Below, one piece after another: positions 1 through 11,568 of a stretch of DNA of 64,000 nt. Made by a program: the position numbers and the translations under genes. This DNA is from Actinokineospora baliensis (GTDB lineage Bacteria > Actinomycetota > Actinomycetes > Mycobacteriales > Pseudonocardiaceae). Within the stretch, counting starts at the first letter, position 1. Each line of letters begins with the position of its first letter. The notes under the pieces were generated by a model that was given only the letters and a program-made list of their open reading frames with translations, did no database searches and was not told the DNA's origin. The stretch covers positions 3,382,501-3,446,500 of the forward strand of contig NZ_JAFBCK010000001.1 of assembly GCF_016907695.1 (NCBI RefSeq), read 5' to 3'.

Positions 1-2841
<2,841 letters not shown>

Positions 2842-2953
2842 AGAGGCTACGCATCCACTGTACGGTGTCTGAGACACCAACCACCCCACCAGGGGCAGAC
2901 CACACGGTACAAGTGTGGGCGCCTAGGTGGGTTGAGGTTGATTGTTTCATAGT

Positions 2954-3070
2954 GTTTCGGCGGTCATAGCGGTGGGGAAACGCCCGGTCCCATTCCGAAC
3001 CCGGAAGCTAAGCCCACCTGCGCCGATGGTACTGCACTCGTGAGGGTGTGGGAGAGTAGGACGCCGCCGG
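2954..3070 (+). rRNA. rrf: 5S ribosomal RNA
   Basis: A segment of about 117 nt begins GTTTCGGCGGTCATAGCGG, contains the diagnostic CCCGGTCCCATTCCGAACCC and GAAGCTAAGCCC blocks, and ends in GTAGGACGCCGCCGGAC, which pairs with the 5' end to form helix I. It lies about 110 nt after 23S, the usual actinobacterial order. Ends are good to a few nt. Confidence 0.95.
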
Positions 3071-3080
3071 ACAATCATTC

Positions 3081-3138
3081 CCGAAAGGGCCTGTGGTGAG
3101 GCACGTGTAACGTGCGTCAGACCACAGGCCCTTTTCGG
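3081..3138 (+). terminator. Intrinsic terminator of the rRNA operon
   Basis: The arm CCGAAAGGGCCTGTGGT (3081-3097) pairs with ACCACAGGCCCTTTTCGG (3121-3138). The loop contains a smaller nested stem, GCACG/CGTGC. There is only a short T run in the 3' arm and no long U tract, as is common in high-GC actinomycetes. It sits 10 nt after 5S. The GTG at 3112 lies inside this structure, which argues against a start there for the next gene. Confidence 0.85.
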
Positions 3139-3183
3139 TGTTGTCGGAGCAAGGTGCGGGTAGCCCGCATGCGGGAGGATCAG

Positions 3184-5706
3184 GTGTCCGAGTTCGGTCG
3201 AGGCAGCGGCGCTGACCGCGGCGACAGAGAACCAGGTCGTCGGCGCGACGCGGGCGACGCCCCCCGACGCGACACGGACCGGGGCGGCGATCGCCGCGAC
3301 AACAAGCGGGACGACCGGGGTGGATTCCGCTCAGGCGGATCCGACCGGGGCGGGTACCGCCCCACCAGCGGTGCAGGTGGCTACCGCACCAGCGACCGCG
3401 ACTCCCGCCCAGGCAGTTCCGACCGCGGCGGCTTCCGTTCCGGTGGCCGCTCCGACGACCGAGGTGGTTACCGCTCGGGCAGTTCGGACCGCAGTGGCTA
3501 CCGCCCCGGCGGGCCCCGCTCGGACGACCGCGATGGTCAGCGTTCCGGCGGTTCCGACCGCGGTGGTTATCGCTCTGGCGGTTCCGACCGTGGCGGCTAC
3601 AAGTCTGACGACCGCGGCGGTTACCGCTCCGGCGGTTCCGATCGCGGCGGCCGGTCCGATGACCGCGGCGGATTCCGTTCCGGTGGTTCGGACCGCGGCG
3701 GCTACCGCTCGAGCGGCTCTGATCGCGGTGGCTACAAGTCCGATGACCGTGGTGGCTACCGCTCGAGCGGTCCTGATCGTGGTGAGCGGTCGAACGACCG
3801 TGGCGGATTCCGATCCGGCGGTTCCGATCGCGGTGCCCGGTCCGATGACCGTGGTGGATTCCGGTCTGGTGGTTCCGATCGCGGTGCCCGGTCTGACGAC
3901 CGTGGTGGATTCCGTTCCGGCGGCTCGGACCGTGGCGGCTACAAGTCCGATGACCGTGGTGGCTACCGGTCGGGTGGTCCTGATCGCGGTGCCCGGTCGG
4001 ATGACCGGGGCGGATTCCGCTCTGGGGGCTCGGACCGTGGCGGTTATCGTCCCAGCGGGTCGCGCTCCGACGATCGTGGCGGCCAGCGTTCCGGTGGGTC
4101 CGACCGCGGCGGGTTCCGCTCGGATGACCGGGGTGGTTCCCGCTCGGGCAGCTCGGACCGCGGTGGCTATAAGTCTGACGATCGTGGTGGTTTCCGGTCG
4201 GGCGGCTCTGATCGCGGCGGCCGTTCTGACGACCGGGGCGGTTACCGGTCTGGTGGTTCCGATCGTGGCGGCTACAAGTCCGATGACCGTGGCGGGTTCC
4301 GCTCGGATCGTGGTGAGCGGTCGAACGACCGCGGGGGTTTCCGCTCTGGCGGTTCCGACCGCGGCGGCCGGTCTGATGACCGCGGTGGTTTCCGTTCCGG
4401 TGCTTCGGACCGTGGCGGTCGGTCTGACGAGCGTGGGGGTTTCCGCTCGGACCGCGGCGCCAGGTCTGATGACCGTGGTGGTTCCCGGTCGGCTGGTTCC
4501 GACCGTGGCGGCTATAAGTCCGATGACCGGGGCGGTGCCCGTTCCGGTGGTTCGGACCGCGGGGGTTTCCGGTCTGATCGCGGTGAGCGGTCGAACGACC
4601 GGGGCGGGTTCCGCTCCGACGACCGCGGGTCCCGGTTCACCGAGTCCGGTGACCGCGCGGGTTCCCGTGGTGGCAGCCGCACGGATGACCGTGGTGGCTC
4701 GCGGTCCGAGGAGCGGGGCGGGTTCCGGTCGTCCGGGCGCGGGCACTTCCGTGCCGACGACGCCGAGAAGCCGAAGGTCGAGAGCACTGATGCGGTCGAC
4801 ACGCCGTCGGTGGAGTCCGATGACGCTGGGCAGGACCGCCGCGTCGTCGAGGTGACCGGGCGGCGGGAGCCGCGGGCGCGGGCCGACGAGCGGGATGTGG
4901 AGCCGGTCGAGTTCGGGCCGAAGCTGCCCGAGGGCGCCGACTATTCCGCGCTCGACGTGGAGGCCAGGGCCGGGCTGCGCAGCCTGCCCAAGTCGCTGGC
5001 CGAACTGGTCGGCAAGCACCTTGTGGCGGCCGGGATGCTCATCGACGAGGACCCGGAGCGGGCGCTTGTGCACGCCAGGTTCGCGCGTGAGCGGGCGTCC
5101 CGGGTCGCCATCGTGCGCGAGGCCGCCGGGCTGACCGCCTACCACGCGGGGGAGTGGGCCGAGGCCCTCTCCGAGCTGCGCGCGGTCCGGCGGATGAGCG
5201 GCGGCGACACCCACATCGCGATCATGGCCGACTGCGAACGCGCGCTGGGCAGGCCGGAGCGGGCCTTGGAGCTCGCCAAGGAAGCCGGGCGCGACCTGCC
5301 GCCGGACGTGGCCGTCGAGCTGCGGATCGTCAGCGCCGGTGCGCGCCGCGACATGGGCCAGTTGGACGCCGCGGTCGTGGGTCTGCAGGGCCCCGACCTC
5401 GAGCCCAAGCGGCGGGACCCGTGGAGCGCGCGGCTGTTCTACGCCTACGCCGACAACCTTGCCGCCGCCGGGCGCACCGAGGAAGCCATCCGCTGGTTCC
5501 TCAACGCCGCCCAGGCCGATGACGACGAGGACACCGACGCCGCCGAGCGCGCCTTCGAACTCGGTGCCGACGAGTCCGAGATCGCCGCCGCCCTCCCCGC
5601 GGAGACCGTCGAGGTCGACGACTCCGACGAATCTGATGAGGATTCCGCGGAAGCACCCGACGCCGCGGCTGAGAAGTCGTCGAACGGGGTCGCGCTGGAT
5701 GGGTGA
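3184..5706 (+). CDS. RG/RGG-repeat protein with C-terminal TPR-like domain (Rv1691 position)
   Basis: Product of 840 aa from GTG 3184, chosen because GGGAGGA (3173-3179) is well spaced before it and the upstream GTG 3112 lies inside the rRNA terminator. Residues ~30-530 are a low-complexity array of units such as SDRGGYRSGG and SDDRGGFRSGG, with about 39 exact DRGG words. Codons for identical units differ at third positions. Residues ~560-800 form a helical domain with TPR-like motifs (VHARFARERASRVAIVREAAG; AGRTEEAIRWFLNAAQ), followed by an acidic tail. The M. tuberculosis gene at this syntenic place is a ~250-aa TPR protein of unknown role, so the repeat arm is an N-terminal addition. RGG arms in other proteins bind RNA or drive condensates; a role here is inference. 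The stop overlaps the HAD gene start. Confidence 0.85.
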   Translation: MSEFGRGSGADRGDREPGRRRDAGDAPRRDTDRGGDRRDNKRDDRGGFRSGGSDRGGYRPTSGAGGYRTSDRDSRPGSSDRGGFRSGGRSDDRGGYRSGSSDRSGYRPGGPRSDDRDGQRSGGSDRGGYRSGGSDRGGYKSDDRGGYRSGGSDRGGRSDDRGGFRSGGSDRGGYRSSGSDRGGYKSDDRGGYRSSGPDRGERSNDRGGFRSGGSDRGARSDDRGGFRSGGSDRGARSDDRGGFRSGGSDRGGYKSDDRGGYRSGGPDRGARSDDRGGFRSGGSDRGGYRPSGSRSDDRGGQRSGGSDRGGFRSDDRGGSRSGSSDRGGYKSDDRGGFRSGGSDRGGRSDDRGGYRSGGSDRGGYKSDDRGGFRSDRGERSNDRGGFRSGGSDRGGRSDDRGGFRSGASDRGGRSDERGGFRSDRGARSDDRGGSRSAGSDRGGYKSDDRGGARSGGSDRGGFRSDRGERSNDRGGFRSDDRGSRFTESGDRAGSRGGSRTDDRGGSRSEERGGFRSSGRGHFRADDAEKPKVESTDAVDTPSVESDDAGQDRRVVEVTGRREPRARADERDVEPVEFGPKLPEGADYSALDVEARAGLRSLPKSLAELVGKHLVAAGMLIDEDPERALVHARFARERASRVAIVREAAGLTAYHAGEWAEALSELRAVRRMSGGDTHIAIMADCERALGRPERALELAKEAGRDLPPDVAVELRIVSAGARRDMGQLDAAVVGLQGPDLEPKRRDPWSARLFYAYADNLAAAGRTEEAIRWFLNAAQADDDEDTDAAERAFELGADESEIAAALPAETVEVDDSDESDEDSAEAPDAAAEKSSNGVALDG

Positions 5707-6682
5707 TCGACTGCTCGACGGTTACGACGCCCTGCTGTTCGACCTCGACGGCACCGTGTACCGCGGTGGCGAGGCGATCAGCGGGGCGGCCGGGGCCATC
5801 GCGGCGGCCAGGGCGGACGGCACCACCGTCCGCTTCGTCACCAACAACGCCTCCCGCTCACCGGCCCAGGTCGCCGACCACCTGGTCCAGTTGGGTGTTC
5901 CGGCCGAACCGGGCGAGGTGAGCACCAGCGCCCAAGCGGCTGCCGCCGTGCTCGCCGCTCGGTTGAGCCCCGGCGAGCACGTCCTGGTCCTCGGCACCTC
6001 CGCGCTCGCCGCGGAGGTCACCGCCGTTGGCCTGGTCCCCGTCCGCACCGCCGACGGGGTCGCCGCTGTGGTGCAGGGCCTGTCGCCTGACCTGAGTTGG
6101 CGCGACCTGGCCGAGGCGGCGGTGGCGATCAACGCGGGCGCGCTGTGGGTCGCCTGCAACGTCGACCGGACCCTGCCCACCGAGCGCGGCCTGCTGCCCG
6201 GTAACGGGTCCCTCGTGCACACGCTGCGGTACGCGACCGACCACGAGCCCGAGGTGGCGGGCAAACCCGCGACCCCGCTGATGGCCGAGTCCGTCCGCGC
6301 CGCCGACGCCCGGCGCCCGCTGGTGATCGGCGACCGGCTCGACACCGACATCGAGGGTGCCGTGGCTGCGGGCCTGGACTCCCTCCTGGTCCTCACCGGC
6401 GTCTGCACCGCAGCCGACCTGCTCGCCGCGGGCCCCGAGGCCAGGCCCACCTACCTCGCCGCCGACCTCACCGCGATCACCGCCCCCGTCGCCGACCTCG
6501 AGATCGGCCCCAAACCCGGGTGGCACCTGCGCGAGGAGAACGCCACCCTCACCCCCACCGGCGACGGCGACCCGCTCGACCTCCTCCGCGCCCTCTGCGC
6601 CGCCACGTGGGCCGCCCCCACCCCACCCCAAATCCTCGGCGACCACCCCGCCCTCGCCGCCCTCGGCCTCACCCCCCGCTGA
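5699..6682 (+). CDS. HAD-IIA phosphatase, likely glycerol-3-phosphate/p-nitrophenyl phosphatase
   Basis: A 327-aa haloacid dehalogenase superfamily hydrolase of the NagD/PGP type. Motif I is FDLDGTVYRGG (nucleophile D15, acid D17), motif II is RFVTNNASRS, the cap and lysine region includes GKPATPLM, and motif IV is VIGDRLDTDIEGA. The Mg2+-dependent enzyme removes phosphate from small phosphoesters; its syntenic M. tuberculosis homolog Rv1692 was reported as a glycerol-3-phosphate phosphatase in lipid recycling, and the same substrate here is inference. The ATG at 5699 overlaps the previous stop by 8 nt, indicating co-translation with the repeat protein. No gene is seen in the C-rich 409 bp that follow. 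Confidence 0.92.
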   Translation: MGDRLLDGYDALLFDLDGTVYRGGEAISGAAGAIAAARADGTTVRFVTNNASRSPAQVADHLVQLGVPAEPGEVSTSAQAAAAVLAARLSPGEHVLVLGTSALAAEVTAVGLVPVRTADGVAAVVQGLSPDLSWRDLAEAAVAINAGALWVACNVDRTLPTERGLLPGNGSLVHTLRYATDHEPEVAGKPATPLMAESVRAADARRPLVIGDRLDTDIEGAVAAGLDSLLVLTGVCTAADLLAAGPEARPTYLAADLTAITAPVADLEIGPKPGWHLREENATLTPTGDGDPLDLLRALCAATWAAPTPPQILGDHPALAALGLTPR

Positions 6683-6976
6683 GCCTGCTCGACTTGACCC
6701 GGCGCAACGCAGCCCAGGCCAACATCGAGAGCGCCTTGTCCGCTGGCGCCGACTCCCCACAGTGCCAGCGCGTCCACCAAGGCCATCGCGGCCCCACCTT
6801 CTGCGCGCTGTCCCCACCACGCGCCCCCAGTGGGGCGGCACACACCTGAGCGCGTACACCAAGCCATTTGCGCGGTCCACCGCCGACCACAAGCCCTCCC
6901 GCACGCTGCCCCACCACCGCCTTTCACACCCTCATCCACAACCCCCCACCCCATCCACAGCACACCCACACCCCTC

Positions 6977-7003
6977 TTGACACCCCCTCCCATCGGATAG
7001 GCT
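6977..7003 (+). promoter_or_regulatory. Candidate promoter for the small ORF-tlyA-nadK operon
   Basis: TTGACA at 6977-6982 and TAGGCT at 6998-7003 with a 15-nt spacer, which is slightly short. They lie in the otherwise featureless 6683-7097 interval, which is C-rich, contains no plausible gene and shows no strong terminator. A second weak pair is TTGGGC 7057 with TAGCGT 7080. Confidence 0.45.
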
Positions 7004-7097
7004 CGAACAAGGGCACCCAGACCCCGGGTGGGTGGGCGCCACCACGCGAGTTGATCTTGGGCAGTGGTCACCCGTCGGATAGCGTGCAGGAGTGCAG

Positions 7098-7286
7098 GTG
7101 GAGTTCACCCCTACCCCGGGGCCCGTGCCAGGGCCGCCGCGGGAACCGGCTCGGGACGAGGCCATTGACGCGGCGGTGGCCGGGCTCGAGGGGCTCGGGT
7201 CGGTGCCGGTGGCCGAGCACGTCGAGCGGTTCGACGCGGTGCACATCGCCTTGACGGCCGCTCTGGCCAGCATCGACAAGGTCTGA
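7098..7286 (+). CDS. Small conserved protein (Rv1693 position)
   Basis: A 62-aa product from GTG 7098, preferred because AGGAG (7088-7092) precedes it by 5 nt; GTG 7092 in the same frame is the alternative. The N-terminus is proline-rich and the rest forms a helix ending ERFDAVHIALTAALASIDKV. M. tuberculosis has a similarly tiny conserved ORF (Rv1693) between the HAD phosphatase and tlyA, which supports this being a real gene. No catalytic motif or membrane segment is seen and the function is unknown. It ends 4 nt before tlyA, so it is probably the first gene of that operon. Confidence 0.75.
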   Translation: MEFTPTPGPVPGPPREPARDEAIDAAVAGLEGLGSVPVAEHVERFDAVHIALTAALASIDKV

Positions 7287-7290
7287 GACG

Positions 7291-8097
7291 GTGCCCAGGA
7301 GGGCGCGCTTGGACGCCGAACTGGTCCGCAGGGGCTTGGCCCGTTCCCGCGACCACGCCAGTGAGCTGATCGCCGCGGGGCGGGTCACCATCCGCGGCAC
7401 CGTCGCCAGCAAGGCCGCGACCGGGGTGGAGACCGACGCCGCCGTGGTGGTCAAGGATGTCGACGACGACCCCAACTGGGCTTCCCGGGGGGCGCACAAG
7501 CTGATCGGCGCGCTCGACGCCTTCGCCGTGCCGGTCGAGGGGCGTCGCTGCCTGGACGCGGGGGCGTCCACCGGGGGGTTCACCGACGTGCTGCTGCGCC
7601 GCGGGGCCGCCCAGGTCGTGGCCGCCGACGTGGGCCGGGGGCAGTTGGTGTGGCGGCTGCAGAACGACGAACGGGTCGTGGTCAAGGACCGCACCAACGT
7701 CCGCGCGATCACCGCCGAGGACATCGACGGGCCGGTGGACCTGGTCGTCGCCGATCTATCGTTCATCTCCGCGCGCCTGGTCATGCCCGCGCTGCACAGC
7801 TGCCTGCGCGACGGCGGCGACCTGCTGCCGATGATCAAACCGCAGTTCGAGGTCGGCAAGGAGCGCCTCGGCGCGGGCGGTGTCGTGCGGCAGCCCGAGC
7901 TGCGGGTCGAGGTCGTGTCCCGGGTGCTGGTGGCCGCCGGTGAGCTGGGGCTGCGGCTGCACGGCGTGGTGGCCAGCCCGCTGCCGGGGCCCTCGGGCAA
8001 CGTCGAGTACTTCGCCTGGCTGCGCCGGGGGGAGCCCGTCGCGGACACCGAGGTGACCGCCCTGGTCGAGACCGCCGTGCAGGAGGGACCGCAGTGA
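7291..8097 (+). CDS. tlyA: TlyA family rRNA (cytidine-2'-O)-methyltransferase
   Basis: 268 aa. An S4 RNA-binding domain (residues ~5-65, LDAELVRRGLARSRDHASEL) precedes an FtsJ/RrmJ-type Rossmann methyltransferase. The SAM motif is CLDAGASTGGFTDVLL and the expected K-D-K-E catalytic set is visible in RGAHKL, VVADLSF and MIKPQFEVGKE. TlyA 2'-O-methylates cytidines in 16S and 23S rRNA, which is required for capreomycin/viomycin binding in mycobacteria. The GTG start lies 4 nt after the small ORF and the stop overlaps nadK by 4 nt (GTGA), so translation is coupled. Confidence 0.95.
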   Translation: MPRRARLDAELVRRGLARSRDHASELIAAGRVTIRGTVASKAATGVETDAAVVVKDVDDDPNWASRGAHKLIGALDAFAVPVEGRRCLDAGASTGGFTDVLLRRGAAQVVAADVGRGQLVWRLQNDERVVVKDRTNVRAITAEDIDGPVDLVVADLSFISARLVMPALHSCLRDGGDLLPMIKPQFEVGKERLGAGGVVRQPELRVEVVSRVLVAAGELGLRLHGVVASPLPGPSGNVEYFAWLRRGEPVADTEVTALVETAVQEGPQ

Positions 8098-8984
8098 CGG
8101 CACAGCGCGAGATCCTGCTGGTCGTGCACACCGGCCGGGCGGACAACCGGCGGGTGGCCGAGAAGGTGGCCAGCTGCTTCGCCGCGGCCGGGGTGCGGCT
8201 GCGGGTGGTCGACGACGAAGCCCCCGACCTGGACCCGTCCTGCTACACGCGGGTCGTGCCGCTGGGCCCGGACGCCGCCGTGGGCACGGAGCTGGTGTTC
8301 GTCCTCGGCGGGGACGGGACGCTGCTGCGCGCCGCCGAGCTGGCCCACCCGGCCGGGGTGCCGGTGCTGGGCGTCAACCTGGGCCGGGTCGGGTTCCTGG
8401 CCGAGGCCGAGTCCGACGCGCTCGAGGAGACCGTGCGGCTGGTCGTCGAACAGGGTTACCTGGTCGAGGACCGGATGACCGTCGACGTCACCGCGCGGCT
8501 GGGTGACGAGGTCCTCGCCGACACCTGGGCGCTCAACGAGGCCAGCGTGGAGAAGAGCAGTCGCGAGCGGATCCTGGACGTGCGCATCGACGTCGACGGC
8601 CGCCCGGTGTCGTCCTTCGGCTGCGACGGCGTGCTGTGCGCCACACCGACCGGGTCCACCGCCTACGCCTACTCCGCGGGCGGACCCATCGTGTGGCCGG
8701 ACGTGCAGGCCATGCTGGTGGTCCCCAGCAACGCGCACGCCATGTTCGCCCGGCCGCTGGCGGTGTCCTCCCGTTCGGTGGTCGGCATCGAGGTCGACCC
8801 CGACGGCCAGCCCGCTGTGCTGTGCTGCGACGGGCGGCGGACCTTCGGCATCCCGCCGGGCGCGCGCATCGAGGTGCGCGGCGGTCACCAGCCGATCCGG
8901 CTGGCCAGGCTGCGCGACGAGACCTTCACCGAGCGCCTCGTGGACAAGTTCGACCTGCCCGTGCACGGGTGGCGCAGCCGATGA
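8094..8984 (+). CDS. nadK: NAD kinase
   Basis: 296 aa, standard length for bacterial NAD kinase (ATP or polyphosphate + NAD+ to NADP+). The catalytic GGDG lies at residues 72-75 (FVLGGDGTLL). The NAD-binding stretch includes NLGRVGFLAE, LNEASVEK and the glycine-rich PTGSTAYAYSAGGPI. GTG 8094 overlaps the tlyA stop, and the order tlyA-nadK-recN matches M. tuberculosis Rv1694-Rv1696. Confidence 0.96.
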   Translation: MTAQREILLVVHTGRADNRRVAEKVASCFAAAGVRLRVVDDEAPDLDPSCYTRVVPLGPDAAVGTELVFVLGGDGTLLRAAELAHPAGVPVLGVNLGRVGFLAEAESDALEETVRLVVEQGYLVEDRMTVDVTARLGDEVLADTWALNEASVEKSSRERILDVRIDVDGRPVSSFGCDGVLCATPTGSTAYAYSAGGPIVWPDVQAMLVVPSNAHAMFARPLAVSSRSVVGIEVDPDGQPAVLCCDGRRTFGIPPGARIEVRGGHQPIRLARLRDETFTERLVDKFDLPVHGWRSR

Positions 8985-9023
8985 TCCTGTGGACGGCCGC
9001 TTACCGCTGTCGCCGCGAGCCGC

Positions 9024-9029
9024 TAGGGT
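9024..9029 (+). promoter_or_regulatory. -10 box of a leaderless recN promoter
   Basis: TAGGGT ends 7 nt before GTG 9037, placing the transcription start at or next to the start codon. No Shine-Dalgarno sequence precedes the GTG. No LexA box of the TCGAAC-N4-GTTCGA type is visible here, although recN is SOS-controlled in many bacteria. Confidence 0.5.
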
Positions 9030-9036
9030 GCGCCCT

Positions 9037-10833
9037 GTGCTAGCCGAGATGCGCATCCAGGACCTCGGCGTGATCGACGAGGCCACGCTCGAACTGCACC
9101 CGGGGTTCACCGTCGTCACGGGTGAGACCGGCGCGGGCAAGACGATGGTGGTCACCGGCCTGCACCTGCTCTCCGGGGGCAGGGGCGAGGCCTCGCGGGT
9201 CCGCAGTGGGAAGCCCAAGGCCGTGGTCGAGGGCCGCTTCGAGGAGCTGACCGGTACTCCGGCGGCCGTCGTGGCGACCGAGGCGGGCGCCGAACCCGAC
9301 GACGACGGCAGTCTGATCACCCTGCGCAGCGTCAGCACCGACGGCCGCTCCCGCGCCCACGTCGGGGGCCGCTCGGTCCCGGTCGGGGTGCTGCAGGACC
9401 TGGCCGAGCAGCTGATCGCGGTGCACGGGCAGAACGACCAGCTGCGGCTGCTGCGGCCTGCCGAGCAGCGCGCCGTGATCGACCGGTTCGCCGGTACCGA
9501 GATCTCGGGCGTGCTCGCCGAGTACCGGTCGGTGCGCGAGCAGTGGCTCGCGGTCACCGCCGAGCTCGACGACCGCACCAAGCGGGCGCGGGAACTGGCC
9601 CGCGAGGCCGAGATCCTGCGGATGGGCCTCGACGAGATCACCGCCGTCGACCCGCAGCCGGGCGAGGACACCGAGCTGGTCGAGCAGGCCCGCAGGCTGG
9701 CCGACGCCGACCAGCTGCGCGAGGCCGCGACCGGCGCGAGCTACGCGGTCTCCGGGTCCCCCGACGGCGACCCGGACGTGCCGGGCGCGCTCGGGCTGAT
9801 CGGCGAAGCGCAGCGGCGGGTGTCCTCCTCGGAAGACCCGAGGCTGCGCGAGCTGGAGTCGCGGCTGACCGAGGCCGCCGTGCTGCTCACCGACGTGGGC
9901 GCCGAGCTGACCGCCTACCTCGACGGCCTCGACGCCGACCCGGCCGCGCTGGAGCGGGTGCTGGCGCGCCAGGCCGAACTCAAGTCGCTGACCCGCAAGT
10001 ACGCCGCCGACGCCGACGGCGTGCTGGCCTGGGCGCGCGACGCGGTCGACAAGCTGTCCGGGCTCGACACCTCCGAGGAGGCGCTCGGCGAGCTGGCCGC
10101 GCGCAAGAAGGAGTTGGCTGTCCGGCTCGGTGAGCTGGCCGCGGCGCTGACCGAGGCCAGGTCCGTGGCCGCGGAAGCGCTGGCCAAGGCCGTCACCGAC
10201 GAGCTCGGCGGCCTGGCGATGGGCCAGTCCAGCGTGCAGATCTCGGTGCGGCCCCGCCCGGCCGAGGCGGGTGACCCGGTGGCGATCGAGGTCAACGGGG
10301 TAGCCATGCACGCCGGAGCCGACGGCGTCGACGACGTGGAACTGCTGCTGGTCGCCCACGACGGCGCGCAGCCGCTGCCGGTGCACAAGGGCGCCTCCGG
10401 CGGTGAGCTCTCGCGGGTCATGCTGGCCATCGAGGTCGTGCTCGCGCACACCGACCCGGTGCCAACGCTGGTGTTCGACGAGGTCGACGCGGGCGTCGGC
10501 GGCCGCGCGGCGGTGGAGATCGGCCGCAGACTGGCCCGGCTCGCCCGCAGCCACCAGGTGATCGTGGTGACCCACCTGGCCCAGGTCGCCGCCTTCGCCG
10601 ACCGCCACCTCATCGTCGACAAGGGCATCCACGGCGGCGTCACCCGAAGCGACGTCCGCACCCTCGGCGACGACGAACGCGTGGTGGAACTCGCCAGGAT
10701 GCTGGCGGGCATGGAGTCCACCGAGACCGGCCGAGCCCACGCCGAAGAACTCCTAGGCCTAGCCGACGGCGAAAAACACGACTGGAAACTCACCGGCAAA
10801 CCCAGGCCACAGCGCAAGAAGCGCCAGTCCTAG
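9037..10833 (+). CDS. recN: DNA repair ATPase RecN
   Basis: 598 aa from GTG 9037 (MLAEMRIQDLG, as in mycobacterial RecN). It is an SMC-like ABC ATPase acting in double-strand-break repair. Walker A GETGAGKT is at residues 29-36; HGQNDQLRLL follows, then a coiled-coil middle (~165-420), the ABC signature GASGGELSRVML, Walker B TLVFDEVDAGVGG and the switch histidine in VVTHLAQVAAFADRH. Length and motif order are normal. It is preceded by a leaderless-type -10 box and followed by the unusual palindrome array at 10900-11868. Confidence 0.96.
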   Translation: MLAEMRIQDLGVIDEATLELHPGFTVVTGETGAGKTMVVTGLHLLSGGRGEASRVRSGKPKAVVEGRFEELTGTPAAVVATEAGAEPDDDGSLITLRSVSTDGRSRAHVGGRSVPVGVLQDLAEQLIAVHGQNDQLRLLRPAEQRAVIDRFAGTEISGVLAEYRSVREQWLAVTAELDDRTKRARELAREAEILRMGLDEITAVDPQPGEDTELVEQARRLADADQLREAATGASYAVSGSPDGDPDVPGALGLIGEAQRRVSSSEDPRLRELESRLTEAAVLLTDVGAELTAYLDGLDADPAALERVLARQAELKSLTRKYAADADGVLAWARDAVDKLSGLDTSEEALGELAARKKELAVRLGELAAALTEARSVAAEALAKAVTDELGGLAMGQSSVQISVRPRPAEAGDPVAIEVNGVAMHAGADGVDDVELLLVAHDGAQPLPVHKGASGGELSRVMLAIEVVLAHTDPVPTLVFDEVDAGVGGRAAVEIGRRLARLARSHQVIVVTHLAQVAAFADRHLIVDKGIHGGVTRSDVRTLGDDERVVELARMLAGMESTETGRAHAEELLGLADGEKHDWKLTGKPRPQRKKRQS

Positions 10834-10899
10834 CACGGGGCCCAGCCAACGCGAAGAACCAGCCTCGGCCGCTGCTCTCGGAGGCCGCTGCCTCTAACT

Positions 10900-11043
10900 G
10901 CTTGATGGGGCGGACTTGTTTGTGCGGGGCCCCTGCGCCAGTCGTGGCAGGACCGCAAAGCTGGGGCCGAAGAGCGTGGCCCTGCAGCGAGGCAAGGCTA
11001 CGACTGGCGCTCCCCCGCGCAAAACAAGTCCGCCCCATCGAGC
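10900..11043 (+). repeat. ~145-bp palindromic element, copy 1 (subfamily A)
   Basis: A near-complete inverted repeat of 144 bp. The outer arms are GATGGGGCGGACTTG and CAAGTCCGCCCCATC, inner arms such as GCGCCAGTCGTGGCAG and CTACGACTGGCGC also pair, and the apex is GGGGCCGAAGAGCGTGGCCC. It lies 66 bp after recN and is preceded by a conserved CTCGGAGGCCGCT flank. Frames across it are open only because of composition and encode no recognisable protein. Confidence 0.9.
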
Positions 11044-11157
11044 CGCCGCGCCCAGCCCCCCGGGCTGGCCCGCCTCCCGAGTTGGCCCGCCCAGCCCGGC
11101 CGCCCGGGCCGGCCCTGCCTGCCTCACCGCTGCTCTCGGAGGCCGCTCGCTCTAACT
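11044..11157 (+). repeat. C-rich short tandem repeats between palindromes 1 and 2
   Basis: Degenerate ~20-bp units of the type AGCCCCCCGAG(C/T)TGGCCCGCC are repeated with drift and end in the CTCGGAGGCCGCT flank of the next palindrome. The plus strand is strongly C-rich. No gene is seen. Confidence 0.75.
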
Positions 11158-11301
11158 GCTCGATGGGGCGAACTTGTTTTGCGCGGGGCCCCTGCGCCAG
11201 CCGTGGCAGGACCGCAAAGCTGGGGCCGAAAAGCATGGCCCTGCAGCGCGCAACGCTACGACTGCCGCTCCCCCACGCAAAACAAGTCCGCCCCATCGAG
11301 C
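11158..11301 (+). repeat. ~145-bp palindromic element, copy 2 (subfamily A)
   Basis: 144 bp in the same orientation as copy 1 and the closest match to copy 3. The left arm reads GGGGCGAACTTG while the right arm keeps CAAGTCCGCCCC, leaving one mismatch in the outer stem. The apex GGGGCCGAAAAGCATGGCCC can pair GGGCC with GGCCC. Confidence 0.9.
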
Positions 11302-11423
11302 CGTCACACTTAGCCCTCGAGCTGGCCCGCTCAAACCAGCCCCCGAGCCAGCCCGCCCAACTCAGCCCCCCGAGTCAGCCGCGCCAGCCCCGCCACTGCT
11401 CTCAGAGGCCGCTCACTCCAACT
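11302..11423 (+). repeat. C-rich short tandem repeats between palindromes 2 and 3
   Basis: Units resembling GAGCCAGCCCGCCCAACTCAG are repeated with drift, then the CTCAGAGGCCGCT flank precedes the next palindrome. No coding signal. Confidence 0.75.
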
Positions 11424-11568
11424 GCTCGATGGGGCGAACTTGTTTTGCGCGGGGCCCCTGCGCCAGCCGTGGCAGGACCGCAAAGCTGGGGCCGAAAAGC
11501 ATGGCCCTGTCCGCGCAGAACGCTACGACTGCCGCCACCCCACGCAAAACAAGTCCGCCCCATCGAGC
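11424..11568 (+). repeat. ~145-bp palindromic element, copy 3 (subfamily A)
   Basis: 145 bp in the same orientation as copies 1 and 2. It differs mainly just after the apex (CCCTGTCCGCGCAGAACGC instead of CCCTGCAGCGCGCAACGC). The outer arms are as in copy 2. Confidence 0.9.

Noticed and set aside
3331..5214. A 627-codon open frame on the minus strand opposite the RGG-repeat gene, and long frames in other phases.
   Set aside because: They result from the repetitive GC-rich codons of the real gene; the peptides are Ala/Thr/Val/Arg runs with no domain, no ribosome-binding site and no conserved neighbour.
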